Source of the DNA: Linum tenue
Taxonomy: Eukaryota; Streptophyta; Magnoliopsida; Malpighiales; Linaceae
Length of the DNA stretch: 64,000 nt
Direction of reading: 5' to 3'
Assembly: GCA_946122785.1 (NCBI GenBank)
Contig: CAMGYJ010000002.1
Location: forward strand, 15,140,839 to 15,204,838
Positions 33,823 through 45,673 of the stretch are shown piece after piece (position 1 is the stretch's first letter; each line of letters opens with the position of its first letter). Made by a program: the position numbers and the translations under genes. Below the pieces are notes generated by a model. The model saw only the letters and a program-made list of their open reading frames with translations, did no database searches and was not told the origin of the DNA.

Positions 33823-36800
33823 TCAATCAAATATTTCTGGGAATACTATGTTCACCATTGAAGTGCCTTCCTCTCCATTCTCATTGCCACTCAAAATCTT
33901 CAATCCTTGCCTTGTAGTAACTCTTGACAATGCAACATATAGCTGACCATGACTAAAAACTTGTCTTTGAAGACATAAACCAACATTGGCTAGTGTTTGA
34001 CCCTGACTTTTGTTAATAGTCATGGCAAAACAAAGAGCCACAGGGTATTGCCTTCTAATGAGGGTGAAATTAAGACTCTTGTAATGGGTTGATAATGTCA
34101 ATCTGGGAAGGAAGACGCGATCACCGATATTGGTACCTGTCAAAATCTCCACCTCAATGAACCATTTACCCAAAGTCTTCACAACCATTCTAGTACCATT
34201 ACAAAGGCCAACAGTTTGATCCATATTCCGTAATAGAATGACTGGACACCCAACTTTTAGTTCCAACTGATGGTCTGGAAAGTTTCCAATCCTGAGGTTG
34301 TTCAAAAACTCGGTTGAATAATCAGCATCCACAACTCCCTCCTTCCCAGGGTCCATCTCAATAGAATCTGCGCTGTAATATGCCACTGCATCTCCTGGGA
34401 ATTGACTTAGAATATACTCATTCACTGCAGAAACCATATCATGGTGTGGAGCCAAGATAGCTCGATTGACTAAATAATTATGATCTCCTGCATGACTACT
34501 AATATCACTGTATATAGAGGCGACAATATCAATGACAGGATCACTCTGTCGAGGAATTACTAATTCCTGAGGTATGCCAATCAAAGACTCACCAAACACA
34601 TCTGAATCTACTCCGTCTCCTACTTGCAAGAGCCAGTTCTGGAAAGTAGTTATCTCAACAGTTTCCTCCGGAGAGCAATTAGATCGTGCTAGCCGCATAT
34701 TTTCAACTAACTTAATTACCCTCAAATGGGGCCAAAGGTAGGACCTCTTTATAGATGAGTTCACAATATCACCTCGTGAAGCTTTCAATACTATAGGCAA
34801 AGTTTGCCGGAAATCTCCTCCAAAAACAACTGTAAGACCTCCAAAGGGCTTACCCTGACTGTTTTCATACCGAAACCGCAAAATATCCCGCAATGATTTA
34901 TCTACAGCTTCCACTGCATGCTTGTGTGACATAACAACTTCATCCCAAATAATCAATGAAGCACGCTGAATGAGCTCTGCTAATTCACTACCCTAGTCAA
35001 TATGACATGTCGATCTACCATCAAGGTCTACTGGAATGTGAAATCGAGAATGAGCTGTTCGACCCCCATCCATTAAAAGGGCCGCAATCCCAGAAGAAGC
35101 TACACATAGAACAATCTTATTTTCCGATCGCAATTTCAAGCAAATGACTTTCCATAAGAAGGTCTTTCCTGTCCCACCACATCCATCAATAAAGAATGCA
35201 TTTCCCTTATCTGCATACACCGATTCAGTAATTTCATCAAAAGCTTTTTTTTGTTGGGAATTGAGCTTGGAAATCATACCTTCAAATTGCTCACGAAGAC
35301 TTGCAACATTGTAATTAAGTTCTGCAGTGATCAATCGATTAGATGAAGATGACATGTTACCAGTATCGATAACTGGTAATCCAGGAAAATCAGATAGAGT
35401 TTTGCAATTTCTTGCAAGCAATTTATCTATCTCCAGCAAACAACATTCCTGTAACTGGAGATCAGACATTTCTAAAGTAGGCATATTTAGTTCCTTCCGA
35501 CGGGCATACAAAATATCATCAGATAACAGTGCCCAATTCCGCTCCCATAGTTTCCCAATGTCTGAAACTTGACAGAGGCTGATGATAGTAACAAATAAAG
35601 TTCTAAGCTTTTTACCGGATGCCCAAAGAGCCGCTTCGGCCAAACAGTCATTCCACTCATTATCTTCTGCCAATAGACCATGCGCATAACATGCTTCCTT
35701 AAAAGATTTATGCAAAACTCCATTCACTGTCCTGATGTCCTCAAAACTTTGAGCACCACGAACAATATGTAGAAGCATACGCAGATAGAACCTATCATTT
35801 GTAGGCGAAGGATGACAATAATACAACCGCCCAATACTGAACATGGATTTCCTCTTGTGCCACGCCTGCTTTGTTTTATCCCAAACATAATGTTGCGGAA
35901 ATTCTACAAATGTATATTTCCTTGCTTCTGGAAATAACTTATTCATTTTCATCCATTCCAACAGCATAGAGGTTTGAGCACGCTTAGACTGGAGCACACC
36001 TTGAGGATTTTAATGCTGCCTTGAGACAACTACATTCTGCCCAGGAAGATGATAAGACATGCGCAACACTGATGGGTACTGTGAGTAGACATCAAACTTG
36101 AACAACCTCCAGCATGCTTCACCAGATGTGATATACCGACAATCAAGATATGCTTTTATCTCATCAACCCGTGGTGTGGGATTTGAACTTGATGCACCAG
36201 ATTCAATTCCAGTATTAGTTTCATTGTCAACTAATGAAGCTTTTGCTCGATCTTGTGGTTTGTTGATATACTTGAACAAATATTTGATTGCCCTACCATG
36301 TCAAACAAAAATTGGACACAACAAAACTAATGAGTAGTAATGCAACAACCAAACTGATACGTTTAAACCAATAAAAAAAACACACCAAAAGCTACCAAAT
36401 TTGGCACTTTCCATGGAAGGGAATAAAAAAGTAGTGTCGAGCATAAATATTATATGTGGTATGAAAAAGATACCTGGATTTATTGCAGAACTCAACATTT
36501 ATATGTGCATCAAATCGCAATAATAAATAGCGATTGTACGGCACGACAAAACGATTGTCCAATGACACAGAGTTAACTTTAAAAGATATTCCACTGTCAC
36601 GTCGTCGATACTTGGCAAAACCATTATCATCAATCGTCGTTTGCTCACAAAACGACTTTGGAAAATGTTTAGTACACACACCACCTTCTGTGCAAGGAGC
36701 ATTACGGCCCAAAAGACCACATGGACCATGCAGCATAAAAGCAGTTACAGCCCTATAGCCTTCTGGATCAATATCAGAGTTTGGAATTTCTGCGGATATG

Positions 36801-39288
36801 ACGGAATCAATGGCCGTCGGCCCAGTTAGTTTACATTCCGAAGCTAGGAAAACCAGCAAATGAGCATGGGGAAGGCCACGCTTTTGAAACTCAATTGCCA
36901 GCACAACTGCAAACAAATACACTATGTATTAAGTTGGAGCCTGCCCAAACCTTATTAGGTAAAGGACAACCGGACTAAAATAATTCAACCATATGAAACA
37001 AAAGTATTGCTCAAAACTAAAATAACAATTATGGAGCATGTACGACTTACATCCAGTGGTAGTCCCAAATATTTTCTTATCTCTTATCTCAAACATTAAT
37101 TGCTGCAGTTTAAGCTTGAAGACCCGAGCAATAATATCAGATCTATTGACATCTTTCCGACCATCTGCGGTTACCAAATCAACCATAAACTGGATTTCCG
37201 GCCAATTTGCATTACAGGTGAAGGTAATAAATAAATCTGGGTAGCCCAACCACCTACAAATAGCCATAGCATCCTGGAAGTTTTCATACTTGTACCGTGG
37301 ACTTCCTGTGTGGGAAGCAGCCAAAATAACATGTTTTCCAGTCATTTCTAAATCAGAATCACCACGGAGGAATGCATCCACTAACCCACTCAGATAATGG
37401 GAACGAAGTTTGGCTTGGTTATTTCGGATCCAATCAAGCCGCTGTGCCTCTACTAATGCATACGCATTCACAACATACTGCTGAAATAATTTCCCAGATA
37501 ATAAAACCGAATTTGACTCCTGAAATCTACTCTGTAGGCGGTATGCATAATAATCACACTGGGACAGTGTCTTGTCATTCCAAAGATTATCATCATCATC
37601 ATCATCATCATCACAGCTTATGTCCGGATGCCATCCATCCTCTCCATAAGGAAATAAAATTGGGTATTGTAAAGCCATTAATGATGGATGATAATAATTA
37701 ATTCTCTCCAATTCAGAACTCTTATACTGAACAATAATATCTGGCTCAAATGTATCTTGCCCTGTTTCATCAACAATCAAGGCTGCTATGTCATTCCCCG
37801 TCGGTAAATCATATTCTCTCCCATCATGAGCACGCTTGGCAATTAATTTGATCTTCACCTCTTTCACATTGCCTTCCTGTATCTTTTGCCTAGCCATCCG
37901 AAAGGTTTGAACCAGAACATTGTTTCTATCAAACATTTCTTGCAATCGTTCAACAATATCTGATCGCAATGAACTGGAGGCATCATCAACTGGAAATAGA
38001 TGCAAACGACTCTGTAGTTCAGAACTTGAGTCATGAATGTATAATTGGGCAAACCTCGGTGGCTGACCGTCTGGGGGTAATAAGCTGCCTATAGAGTGAT
38101 AAATTTGTCCTCCTATAGAGTACACATACACCCCTCGACCATCATTTATACCACGATCCACTTTCCCGCCCAGGGAGATAAAGCAAAACACAGCATTGTA
38201 TCTACGAATGGCTTCCCGGAAATGACGGCTCATAGGTGTAGAAGAATGTAACAATTCATTCAAAAACTCTGGTGGAGCACGTCTAGGGGGTAGTTTTACC
38301 TTTCCAGCCTTGCAACACAATGAGAAAGTGGGGTTAACACGACTCCTAGTAGGAACCGTACTTTCTTGCACCCACATAATTGCTGCACAGTATTGACAAA
38401 TGCTTGTAGGCTCGCCCAGACTAAAAAGTTCCACAACAGGATATCCTACAATCAAAGTAGTCACATAAGATAACTCACACATGATGAATACGTATTTACA
38501 ATGTACAAATATAAAATATGATGCCACAAACCATGGGAACGGGAGAACCCCCTCGGTACAGCATTAACCATCCGCCTTTTGTACAAATGACTCGCTCGCA
38601 TTAAACGTGCCCTTTTTTTCCGAAGGTGGGAGATACATGAACTATAATCTGCGGTAACAAAGTTAATTATGCATGAACTAAATCCATTAGGACGACATGG
38701 AATCCTGCTCCGTGACATATACAACGCAATGCACATATGGGCTATGGTATGCATATGCAAAATAGTCTAGAACACACCTTACAAAATAAAGAAACGCATT
38801 TAAAAGATACTAAGCTTACCATGTGGAATATATTCAACAGTACGTCGCAAGCGCGCATTCAAGATCTCCCGTCGTCGTTTTCGATAGGATTGAGCTATCA
38901 AGCGATCAATATGCTCAACTTGTGATTGAAGGGTGAGTATTTCTGCAATTGAAATATACAAATCAAATTATCCTGATTTTGTGCCAAAGTAAACTTTAAT
39001 TTAATGTACCAACAAATGAATCGCGGAACTACGTTGATTAAGACGATCCCTTTCAGCAGCGGTTTGTTGATTGGAAGGAGGTTTTGGCGGGTTGAATATA
39101 GCTCGCATGAACCCTGCAAAATACGACAGAATTAAGGCAGCGGGTATATGTTGTGCCCATTTTGAATACGTACAATAACAGTGGAACATGGAAAAAACCA
39201 AAGAAATACATTTGCCCTTTGAATTCCGACGGTTGGGAGCACTAGTTTGCACTGAAGAGCTTCCACCAGGTTGTTGATTTCCGGACAT
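33823..39288 (-). pseudogene. Helitron Rep-helicase (RepHel), one premature stop
   Basis: Multi-exon minus-strand gene starting MSGNQQPGGSSSVQTS at 39288. In order: small N-terminal exons (about 39288-38560), the Helitron-like N domain (about 38451-37050) ending WLGYPDLFITFTCNANWPE, the HUH motif in LPHAHLLVFL (about 36870), the tyrosine motif KYLFKYINKPQDRA (about 36290-36240), then a PIF1/Pif1-like helicase: GCGGTGKTFLWK (Walker A, about 35190), VVFGGDFRQTLP (about 34810) and NKSQGQTLANVGL with YVALSRVT at the C-terminus, stop at 33823. Rep nicks and joins DNA and the helicase unwinds it during rolling-circle transposition. One in-frame TAG (34993-34995) falls between Walker A and Walker B; otherwise the frame is open, so loss of function looks recent. 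Confidence 0.85.
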
Positions 39289-40514
39289 TATCTTGATTGC
39301 AATCACACTTACGCATGAACCAGCAAGCTCTAATTGATCAAAAATAAAGGTTTACTTAGCGGTTTGTTGATTGGAAGGAGGTTTTGGGAGCACTGGTTTG
39401 CACTGAAGAGCTTCCACCAGGTTGTTGATTTCCGGACATTATCTTGATTGCAATCACACTTAAGCATGAACCAGCAAGCTCTAATTGATCAAAAATAAAG
39501 GTTTACTTAGCGGTTTGTTGATTGGAAGGAGGTTTTGGCGGGTTGAATATAGCTCGCATGAACCCTGCAAAATACGCCAGGAGGAGTTGGGGAATTCAAT
39601 TGGAGGAGTAGCAACTCCCACCGCCCACGCGTCCCTCACAATTGCATATGTAGTATTGAAGTGCAGGGCTTGAGACCGAAATCGATATGGAGAAAGAAAT
39701 TAACACGGCATGGACTGCCACGGCAGCTGAATATGGGTTCCGAGAGATTTCGATGGAAGCATTTCACCAGCAGTCTTTGGGCCGACTACGTCAAGGGGGA
39801 AGAGTGTGGGCCGGATACTTCAGGGGGCAACAGCCCGGTCCGACTATATAATAAACTGGCCCGGTCCACCGGCAGAATGTGTTGGAGGTGAAACGCACAG
39901 TTTTATTTAAATGTGAATTGCCTAAAGTGCCCTTCCGACAAACCCTCTGCGGGCTGGAAATTTGAATCCCTGCAAACTAAACACTTGTTTTGGCTTCATA
40001 TATCTTATAGATTTCCATTAGGAAATTCTATTCGTCGGTTACGGTAGGCCGACCCTCTAAGACAACAATGACGGGAGGCGAGCATTTCCCAGCCTCTCTT
40101 CATCCACAACCCATCACGGAGGAAGTCCCGGATGGAGATAGCGACGATCAGGGTTTTGACTTTGTCGATTTGGAATTTTACAGGGAGGAAGTCTACGACT
40201 GAGATACTGCCGATTATGGTGTGAGTTTCTCGATCTGCGATTTTTCAAGGAGGAAGTCCGCAAGGAGATATCCCCTGGTGTTTCATCATGCAGAGATCTG
40301 GTCCTTGCTGCTCTCCCTAAGCGCAAATCTAGAGTAGCAGGGGATTCGACTTTGGGCGAGTGGAGTACGGAGAGATGAGCGGCCGCGATTAAGACAACGG
40401 TTTTGGCTAGGGATTTGAGGCGAGGGATGGTTAAGGGTGGGTGTGAGTTTGATAGGCATATACGGTAATGGCGGTAATTGAAGAAGGTTGTGGGTAGGCG
40501 AGCGTGGTGGAATT

Positions 40515-40807
40515 TGTTAGAGAGTGGTATAAGATCCAGCATTACCTTCTCCCAACAACTCGAGTTATTGGGAGTAACTGGTTCATGACATGGTATCAGA
40601 GCCTGGTTTGGCCAAGTAGTCATGTGTTCGAATCTCCACGACCCCCAATATTAACCGTTGTCTTCAAGCACATGGTATGGTGGGCCTGTGCAAACTTCAA
40701 GCCCGTGAGTTGGCTTTCGTTTGAGAGGGCGTGTTAGAGAGTGGTATAAGATCCAGCATTACATTCTCCCAACAGCTCGAGTTATTGAGAGTAACTGGTT
40801 CATGACA
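40515..40807 (+). mobile_element. TRIM/SMART-class miniature LTR retrotransposon, 293 bp
   Basis: Two 76-bp LTRs (40515-40590 and 40732-40807), each starting TGTTAGAGAGTGG and ending GGTTCATGACA, differ at about three sites. The PBS TGGTATCAGAGC (initiator tRNA-Met) follows the first LTR directly at 40591-40602, and a purine run GAGAGGGCG precedes the second. Flanks GAATT and TAATT match at four of five positions. The interior is 141 bp and encodes nothing. The total size is among the smallest for a complete LTR element. Confidence 0.88.
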
Positions 40808-41316
40808 TAATTAAGAAGATGGGGGAGTTGGGAAGTTAAGAGAAGCGAGAGGAAGAAGACGAAGGTACATTGGGATTGAGGATGGAAGTAGCAAGAATGG
40901 AAATCATTGTTGGAGGATTAGTTAATGGTGATCTTTCACTTCCTTGTTCATCGGTCACACGGTCGTGGTCGGAGCTGGGTGGTCGAGGGAGGAGAGAGAT
41001 TCGCCTCCATTGATGTACTCTTTTTGGAAAATGAATTTCTGAACCCAAAATTCAATTTTTTTAATTTTTTTGGATTCATAATAAAAAATATAAATAATAA
41101 TAGGTGAAAAATATATAATTTTTTTAAGTGAAAGGTGTTGACATGGCACGTTGACCGTTAGTCAATGCATTTGACCATCCAAGATAACGGTCAATTTCGT
41201 TACTTTGGTGTATAGTTCAGGCCATGATGTTATAGACCGAAAAGATTGGCCAAGATGTTTATTATGTGAAAAGTTCAGGGCTTCAGCCCATACAAATATA
41301 TTAACCCTTTTTTTAT

Positions 41317-42534
41317 TTCTCAATTTTTCTATTGGTTGAGAATGACAATTTAACCCAAACCCAGTGTTCACGAGTTTTGTATCAATAGCGAGTTTTATGC
41401 ACTTTTGTAATTGTAAGGTTGGGCAATTGTGAATTTGTTAAAACTGGGTTCGGTCCTGCCAAAGCCAGTTGAAACCGGTGTTGAGAGTTTTATCTACTTT
41501 AGTGCTTTTTTGTTTATCCTTTTTCCTTTAGCTTGAGAATGACAATTGAACCCAATCAATGGGTATCCAACCTAATTCGACCCAGTCAAAGCGACTTGAA
41601 CCTGACGTTTACAATTATTATTCGCTTTTGTAACTAATGGGTTGTGTCGGGTGTGGTGTTGACGAGTTTTAAGTCGGGAGTGAGTTTTATTTGCTTTAGT
41701 GTTTTTCATTTCTCTTTTTTCTTTTGGCTGAGAGTGACAATTGAACCCAAACTCATGGGTATCCAACTTCATTAGACCCTACCAATGAAATTTGAACCTA
41801 TTCAAACATGCAATCCGTCTCGAATATTAAAAAAAAAAAAGAGAACCATGATAAACTTAAACAAAACAAAAAAAACATAGACAAAAGAGTACGACTATGT
41901 TTTGCCGAATTTTAGAAGTGCTTTTATGTTTCAAAATTTAAAGCTTCGATTTAAACTTATGTGAAAAGTTGCTTTGAAAATACAAAATTGTCATTACCAT
42001 ATTTTAATCTTTTTCTGGAAATAAAATTTTCTTCCATTCATATAATTTTAAAATTAAAATAAATTAGAAAATAGTATTATTTTATATGAATGGAATCTAA
42101 CAAAATTCATTTTGCCTACTTTTAACTTTCATATTTTATATTAGAAATTAATTTTTGTGTTTTTGCATGACCTCTTATATTTGAAAATACATTTAATAGT
42201 TTTCAGCCAAACCCTCAACTTTTTCTTAAAAAAATATTTCTCTAGAAGATCTAGCCAAAAGCTGCTTTTACAAAAGTTATAGGAGGGCTAACTAGTTCTA
42301 CAAACTGAAACAATAGCGTTATGAGAGAAGTTTAAACATAAATCATATGCTCGACGACCCTTATGCAAGTTCATTGCTTCGCCCACCACATGTTGTAACT
42401 AACAAACCCATGAAAAGAAAAATTAAAAATGAGTAAGATTACTTTTATTTTTGGATCAACATTAAAACTATTAATCTTTAAAATATATTTTCTTGCACAC
42501 ACGCAAAGCGGTAGCGAGCGAGTTTTTGCTAGTA
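41317..42534 (+). mobile_element. Helitron unit B, 3' part and terminus
   Basis: Continues the type 2 repeat zone interrupted at 27229 (GAGTTTTGTATC, GAATGACAATT) to about 41780, then AT-rich DNA. The 3' block (about 42285-42534) is shared with 21090-21290 (CTCGACGACCCTT, CTATTAATCTTTAAAAT) and ends GCGAGCGAGTTTTTG-CTAG followed by T. The terminal stem is decayed on its left side but clear in the sister copy. Confidence 0.6.
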
Positions 42535-43616
42535 TATAGTATAGCCAATCGGCTCGAACCAGCGATTTTCTCAAAATTAAAAGCAGAAGAAACATAAATT
42601 AAGCGATTGGCAGCAGAACGAGAGTTGCAGATTTCTGAAAATGAACGAATATATTTTGGACGCTAGTAGTTGGTTGGAATTTTTTGATGATGAAGGTGGA
42701 CTGGACGGAGTGGGCTTGGCCCATTTGGACTGTGTTACGTTTTCTTTTTCTGTTGGGGTGCATTTTGCAATTCGTTTAACAATTCATTTTAATAACCGCG
42801 ATGGAGTTAGAGCGTTAAATGGTTCATGGCTAACTACTTTGCGTGGTTACGATTTAAAGTCAACAGTCTACACATAATATAATACACCGAAGGGAAAAAC
42901 GGGAGCCGCATTTCAAATTCCCTGCAACGAGAGTGAAAGTAGGAAGGACATTTTGGTCTTCACAATTACTTTTTTTTATTCATTAAAAAAACACATACTA
43001 GGATTCGAACCATGACCATTTTAAAGAAAAGCAAGGATCATAACCAATTACACTAAGTACATTTGTTGTATCTTTTTAAATTAAAAACATATAATAGCAG
43101 GGAGGAAAAAACCCTTCCCCCATTTCAAATTCCCTGCTCCAGGAGCGTTTGTAGGAAGGGTAGAATAGGGAGTGTCAATTTTTTTCTCTTTCCTCTGTGG
43201 AACGGGCCAACTTACCGTACACATGCGGATTTAAACGGGTCCAGGAGTGTCAATTTATTTCTTTAAACCCTTTTATTTCTCCCTGGTGATAAAATATATA
43301 TGAAAAGGCAAAAACAATACTCATTTTTATTGATAAAAATAAAAAATTTAACAATAAACTAATGCATGGTATCTAATGGGCTAACCGCTAACCATAAAAT
43401 AAAAGAGTTGAATGGGTCTGACCTACACGAGATTTGGCCATCAAGTAAAACAAATGAACATCATTGGTTTTTCATTCTAAAACAAGTTATTTTCTCTGGC
43501 ATAATATATATTATGCTATTATTTTATATCTTAGTGGCTAAAATATAATGTATTTTAAAGTTATTCAATGGTTCAACCTCGACCAACCCAATTAGTCCAA
43601 TTTTTATCATTTCAAA
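42535..43616. other. AT-rich intergenic DNA with a tRNA-like remnant
   Basis: No gene. On the minus strand near 43063-42960, an A-box-like TAGTGTAATTGG and a B box GGTTCGAATCC are 44 bases apart, followed by a T/A-rich tail: a tRNA pseudogene or SINE remnant. Two short related blocks, CATTTCAAATTCCCTGC, lie at about 42910 and 43120. Confidence 0.4.
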
Positions 43617-44072
43617 TAGGAATGGCAATGGGGCAGGTCCGGGGCGGGTATCTCGATACCCATACCCACCCCATTGCAGGTCGGGTAATTTATCACGGGG
43701 CGCGGGTAGGGGCAGGTCGACCCGTTGGGTATGTAATTATGCGAAAAAACTTTAGAAACATTCGTTATTTTCATTAAAAGACCAAGAAAGAAACCATAAT
43801 ATGATAAAATGTAGTTAAATTATTGAAGAAATTGAGGTTTTCACTTATTACAACTTTATTATAGCTAAAATATAATGTAATAAGAGGAAAATCCTAAGTA
43901 ATTTGACTAAGATTATATGTAATATAGGCAAGAACGGGTCGAGAATGGGGCGGGTCAGGGCAGGTCGGGTCGATGAGAGGTACCCATGCCCCCCTGCCCC
44001 GCATATGGGGCAGGTTTGACCTGCTCCAAAACAGGTCGGGTAAATTGGGTCAGGTCGAAATTGCCATCCCTA
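43617..44072. mobile_element. hAT MITE, 456 bp
   Basis: Termini TAGGAATGGCAATG and, inverted on the right, TAGGGATGGCAATT. Perfect 8-bp target duplications ATTTCAAA at 43609-43616 and 44073-44080. The GC-rich ends (GGGGCAGGTC repeats) surround an AT-rich core with no coding capacity. Same family as 56983-57689. Confidence 0.9.
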
Positions 44073-44630
44073 ATTTCAAATATATATTATATAATTATTT
44101 GATATCATAATGATCAAATTATAGTGTATTTTATAGTAAATCGTTTGGTATTTGTTAGTAAAAAACTAAACAGAACGATCTATTTGGTTATTTTAAACAT
44201 TAAAACGATCCTAAACATTTTCAGTTCCTTTTGAATTTTTATGGTTTTATTCTCGAATAAGTAATGTGCAAATGGCGAATTGCAGTCATCTCTTTTCTTT
44301 CACTATTTTTTATTTTCAAATAGAAAGTTTAAAAGTAAAGAATAATTAGAATTTGGCATGGGTCGGTCAAACATGCTGAATTTCAAGTTTTGGCCCGTTT
44401 TGATCAAGTCTAATTTATAATCAAATGGTTCCCTGATACCCGATAAAAATCTCAATCCAACCCAGTTTGGCAGGTGAGTCTGTGTTTACCACCATTTTCT
44501 AGGATACGACAACGGCGGTTCCTATCCCAAATTGTGTTATTCGTTCTTGATTTCCTTATATTTTATCATGCCTAACAAAAACCAGAAAGCACAATGACGA
44601 CAAGATGAAAGTTTTATAAAGCAAATTAAT

Positions 44631-44987
44631 CGACCAACGGGCCGAGTAAAAGCTAGCAACGATTGTGAGATGCTCATTTCCCGAAAACCGACGGGATAGG
44701 CGATTTTTTATTCGATTTTCTGGAATTCGGTTTCTATAAAACTTACTCCACCTCATCATATTACCAGAAACAATATTGTTTCACAAGGTAACATGTACTT
44801 GATTTTGGTTCATAAGGCCGATTTTTGATTCATTGCATCATTCATGTCTATTTCCTGCTAAAATTCACTATTTGTATCACGAATTTCCAAAAAAAAAAAC
44901 TATACAACAATAAGCTATACACCCCATTATATAATCAAATTTCATACCTCACCTTTCTCCGGCCAACTGGCCGGGGCCCACACTAGT
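44631..44987 (+). mobile_element. two Helitron 3' termini
   Basis: A perfect stem CCGGCCA-AC-TGGCCGG (44959-44974), eight spacer bases and CTAG (44983-44986) followed by T form a canonical Helitron 3' end. A second, weaker one with the CGACC-AAC-GGGCCG stem and CTAG lies at 44631-44656, followed by C instead of T. The matching 5' ends were not located, so the element lengths are unknown. Confidence 0.6.
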
Positions 44988-45062
44988 ATAATTTATAGCT
45001 GAAAAGTAAAACTGCCACCCCCATTCAAATTTTCTTGTCCATAGAGTGATTTTAGGAAGCTG

Positions 45063-45673
45063 ATGTGGCAAGGTGTTGAGCGGGAAAAAAATAGAACTCC
45101 CCACCAGATTGCAGAACTAAGAATCGTCCACTACCCACCTTTTTCTCCTGGTTTCCCACGTTATCATTTAGTTATCATTAATTTTTCATTTAATTTTCGT
45201 TTGGCTGAAATACCACCTTTTCTACTGGGTTATCCTTTCGCCTACCCGCAGGACAGGAGGAGAATCAGTTTCCATCGGAAAATTCTGGTAAGAGGCGTCA
45301 CGGTTTCGTGTTCAGCGGAGGAAGGCGCTGACGGCCGGCTGTTGCTGAGTTCATGGGAAGACGACCAGACGTTTTGGTGGTCAGTGGCGGAAAGCAGTGA
45401 CGGCCCGCTTCTGCTGCGACTTAGGAGATCGCGTTTGGGAGTGCAGCGAACGATCTCCGTGGCGAAGAGGTTGTCGACGATCGAGGCTTTCCCTTCCGGC
45501 GAGAAGCACAACTACTGCCGCCGCCACCACCGTCTCCCCCGCCGCCACGAACCCTGCTTCTTCTTTCTTCTCTGCTTCAGCCTCTAGAAGGTCGCTACAA
45601 ATCGCTCCAGCTACTCGCATCCGTTGAGAAGCACAACTGCTGCGGCCACCGCCGCCATCAGCGAAGCGCTCAT
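45063..45673 (+). pseudogene. left part of a host 5' exon split by the Athila-like element
   Basis: GC-rich, gene-like sequence with C/T tracts, unlike its AT-rich surroundings, stops at the target duplication CTCAT (45669-45673). The same kind of sequence resumes at 59262 right after the second CTCAT and runs to a splice donor at 59421-59422. A frame rich in Ala, Thr and Ser (TTAAATTVSPAATNPASSFF, about 45510-45570) ends at 45627. Whether it was coding or leader cannot be decided here. Confidence 0.4.

Larger units (their letters stand above)
27620..40011 (-). mobile_element. Helitron with RepHel and RPA-like genes, 12.4 kb
   Basis: On the minus strand it starts TCTATAAGATATATGAAG at 40011 and ends with a GC-rich stem (27649-27631) and CTAG (27623-27620). 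Outside bases are A and T. It encodes a Rep-helicase (33823-39288) and an RPA-like gene (27956-28960), both normal for plant Helitrons. An unusual feature is a 2.5-kb copy of its own 5' part (28990-31502 repeats 37458-40001) placed before the RPA gene. A plus-strand spliced gene (32536-33066) lies between. The element sits inside the Mutator-like element. Confidence 0.82.
27230..41307. mobile_element. Mutator-like element, 14.1 kb, hosting a Helitron and a TRIM
   Basis: Inverted repeats of about 290 bp start GGGTTAATATATTTGTATG at both ends and share internal blocks such as ACTTTTCACATAATAAACAT and GACCGTTATCTTGG. The 9-bp repeats TTTTTTTAT (27221-27229 and 41308-41316) are identical. Removing the Helitron (27620-40011) and TRIM leaves about 1.4 kb without a transposase, so it moved non-autonomously. 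Its unique interior (27560-27619, 40012-41020) shows no recognisable gene; CGGAGGAAGTCC-like short repeats lie at about 40110-40260. Confidence 0.88.

Noticed and set aside
40591..40602. PBS of a large copia element
   Set aside because: The two flanking 76-bp repeats and the 141-bp interior show it belongs to a TRIM; no copia coding sequence is nearby.
42641..42877. 78-residue plus-strand frame
   Set aside because: No recognisable motif, no splice or promoter context, and AT-rich intergenic surroundings.
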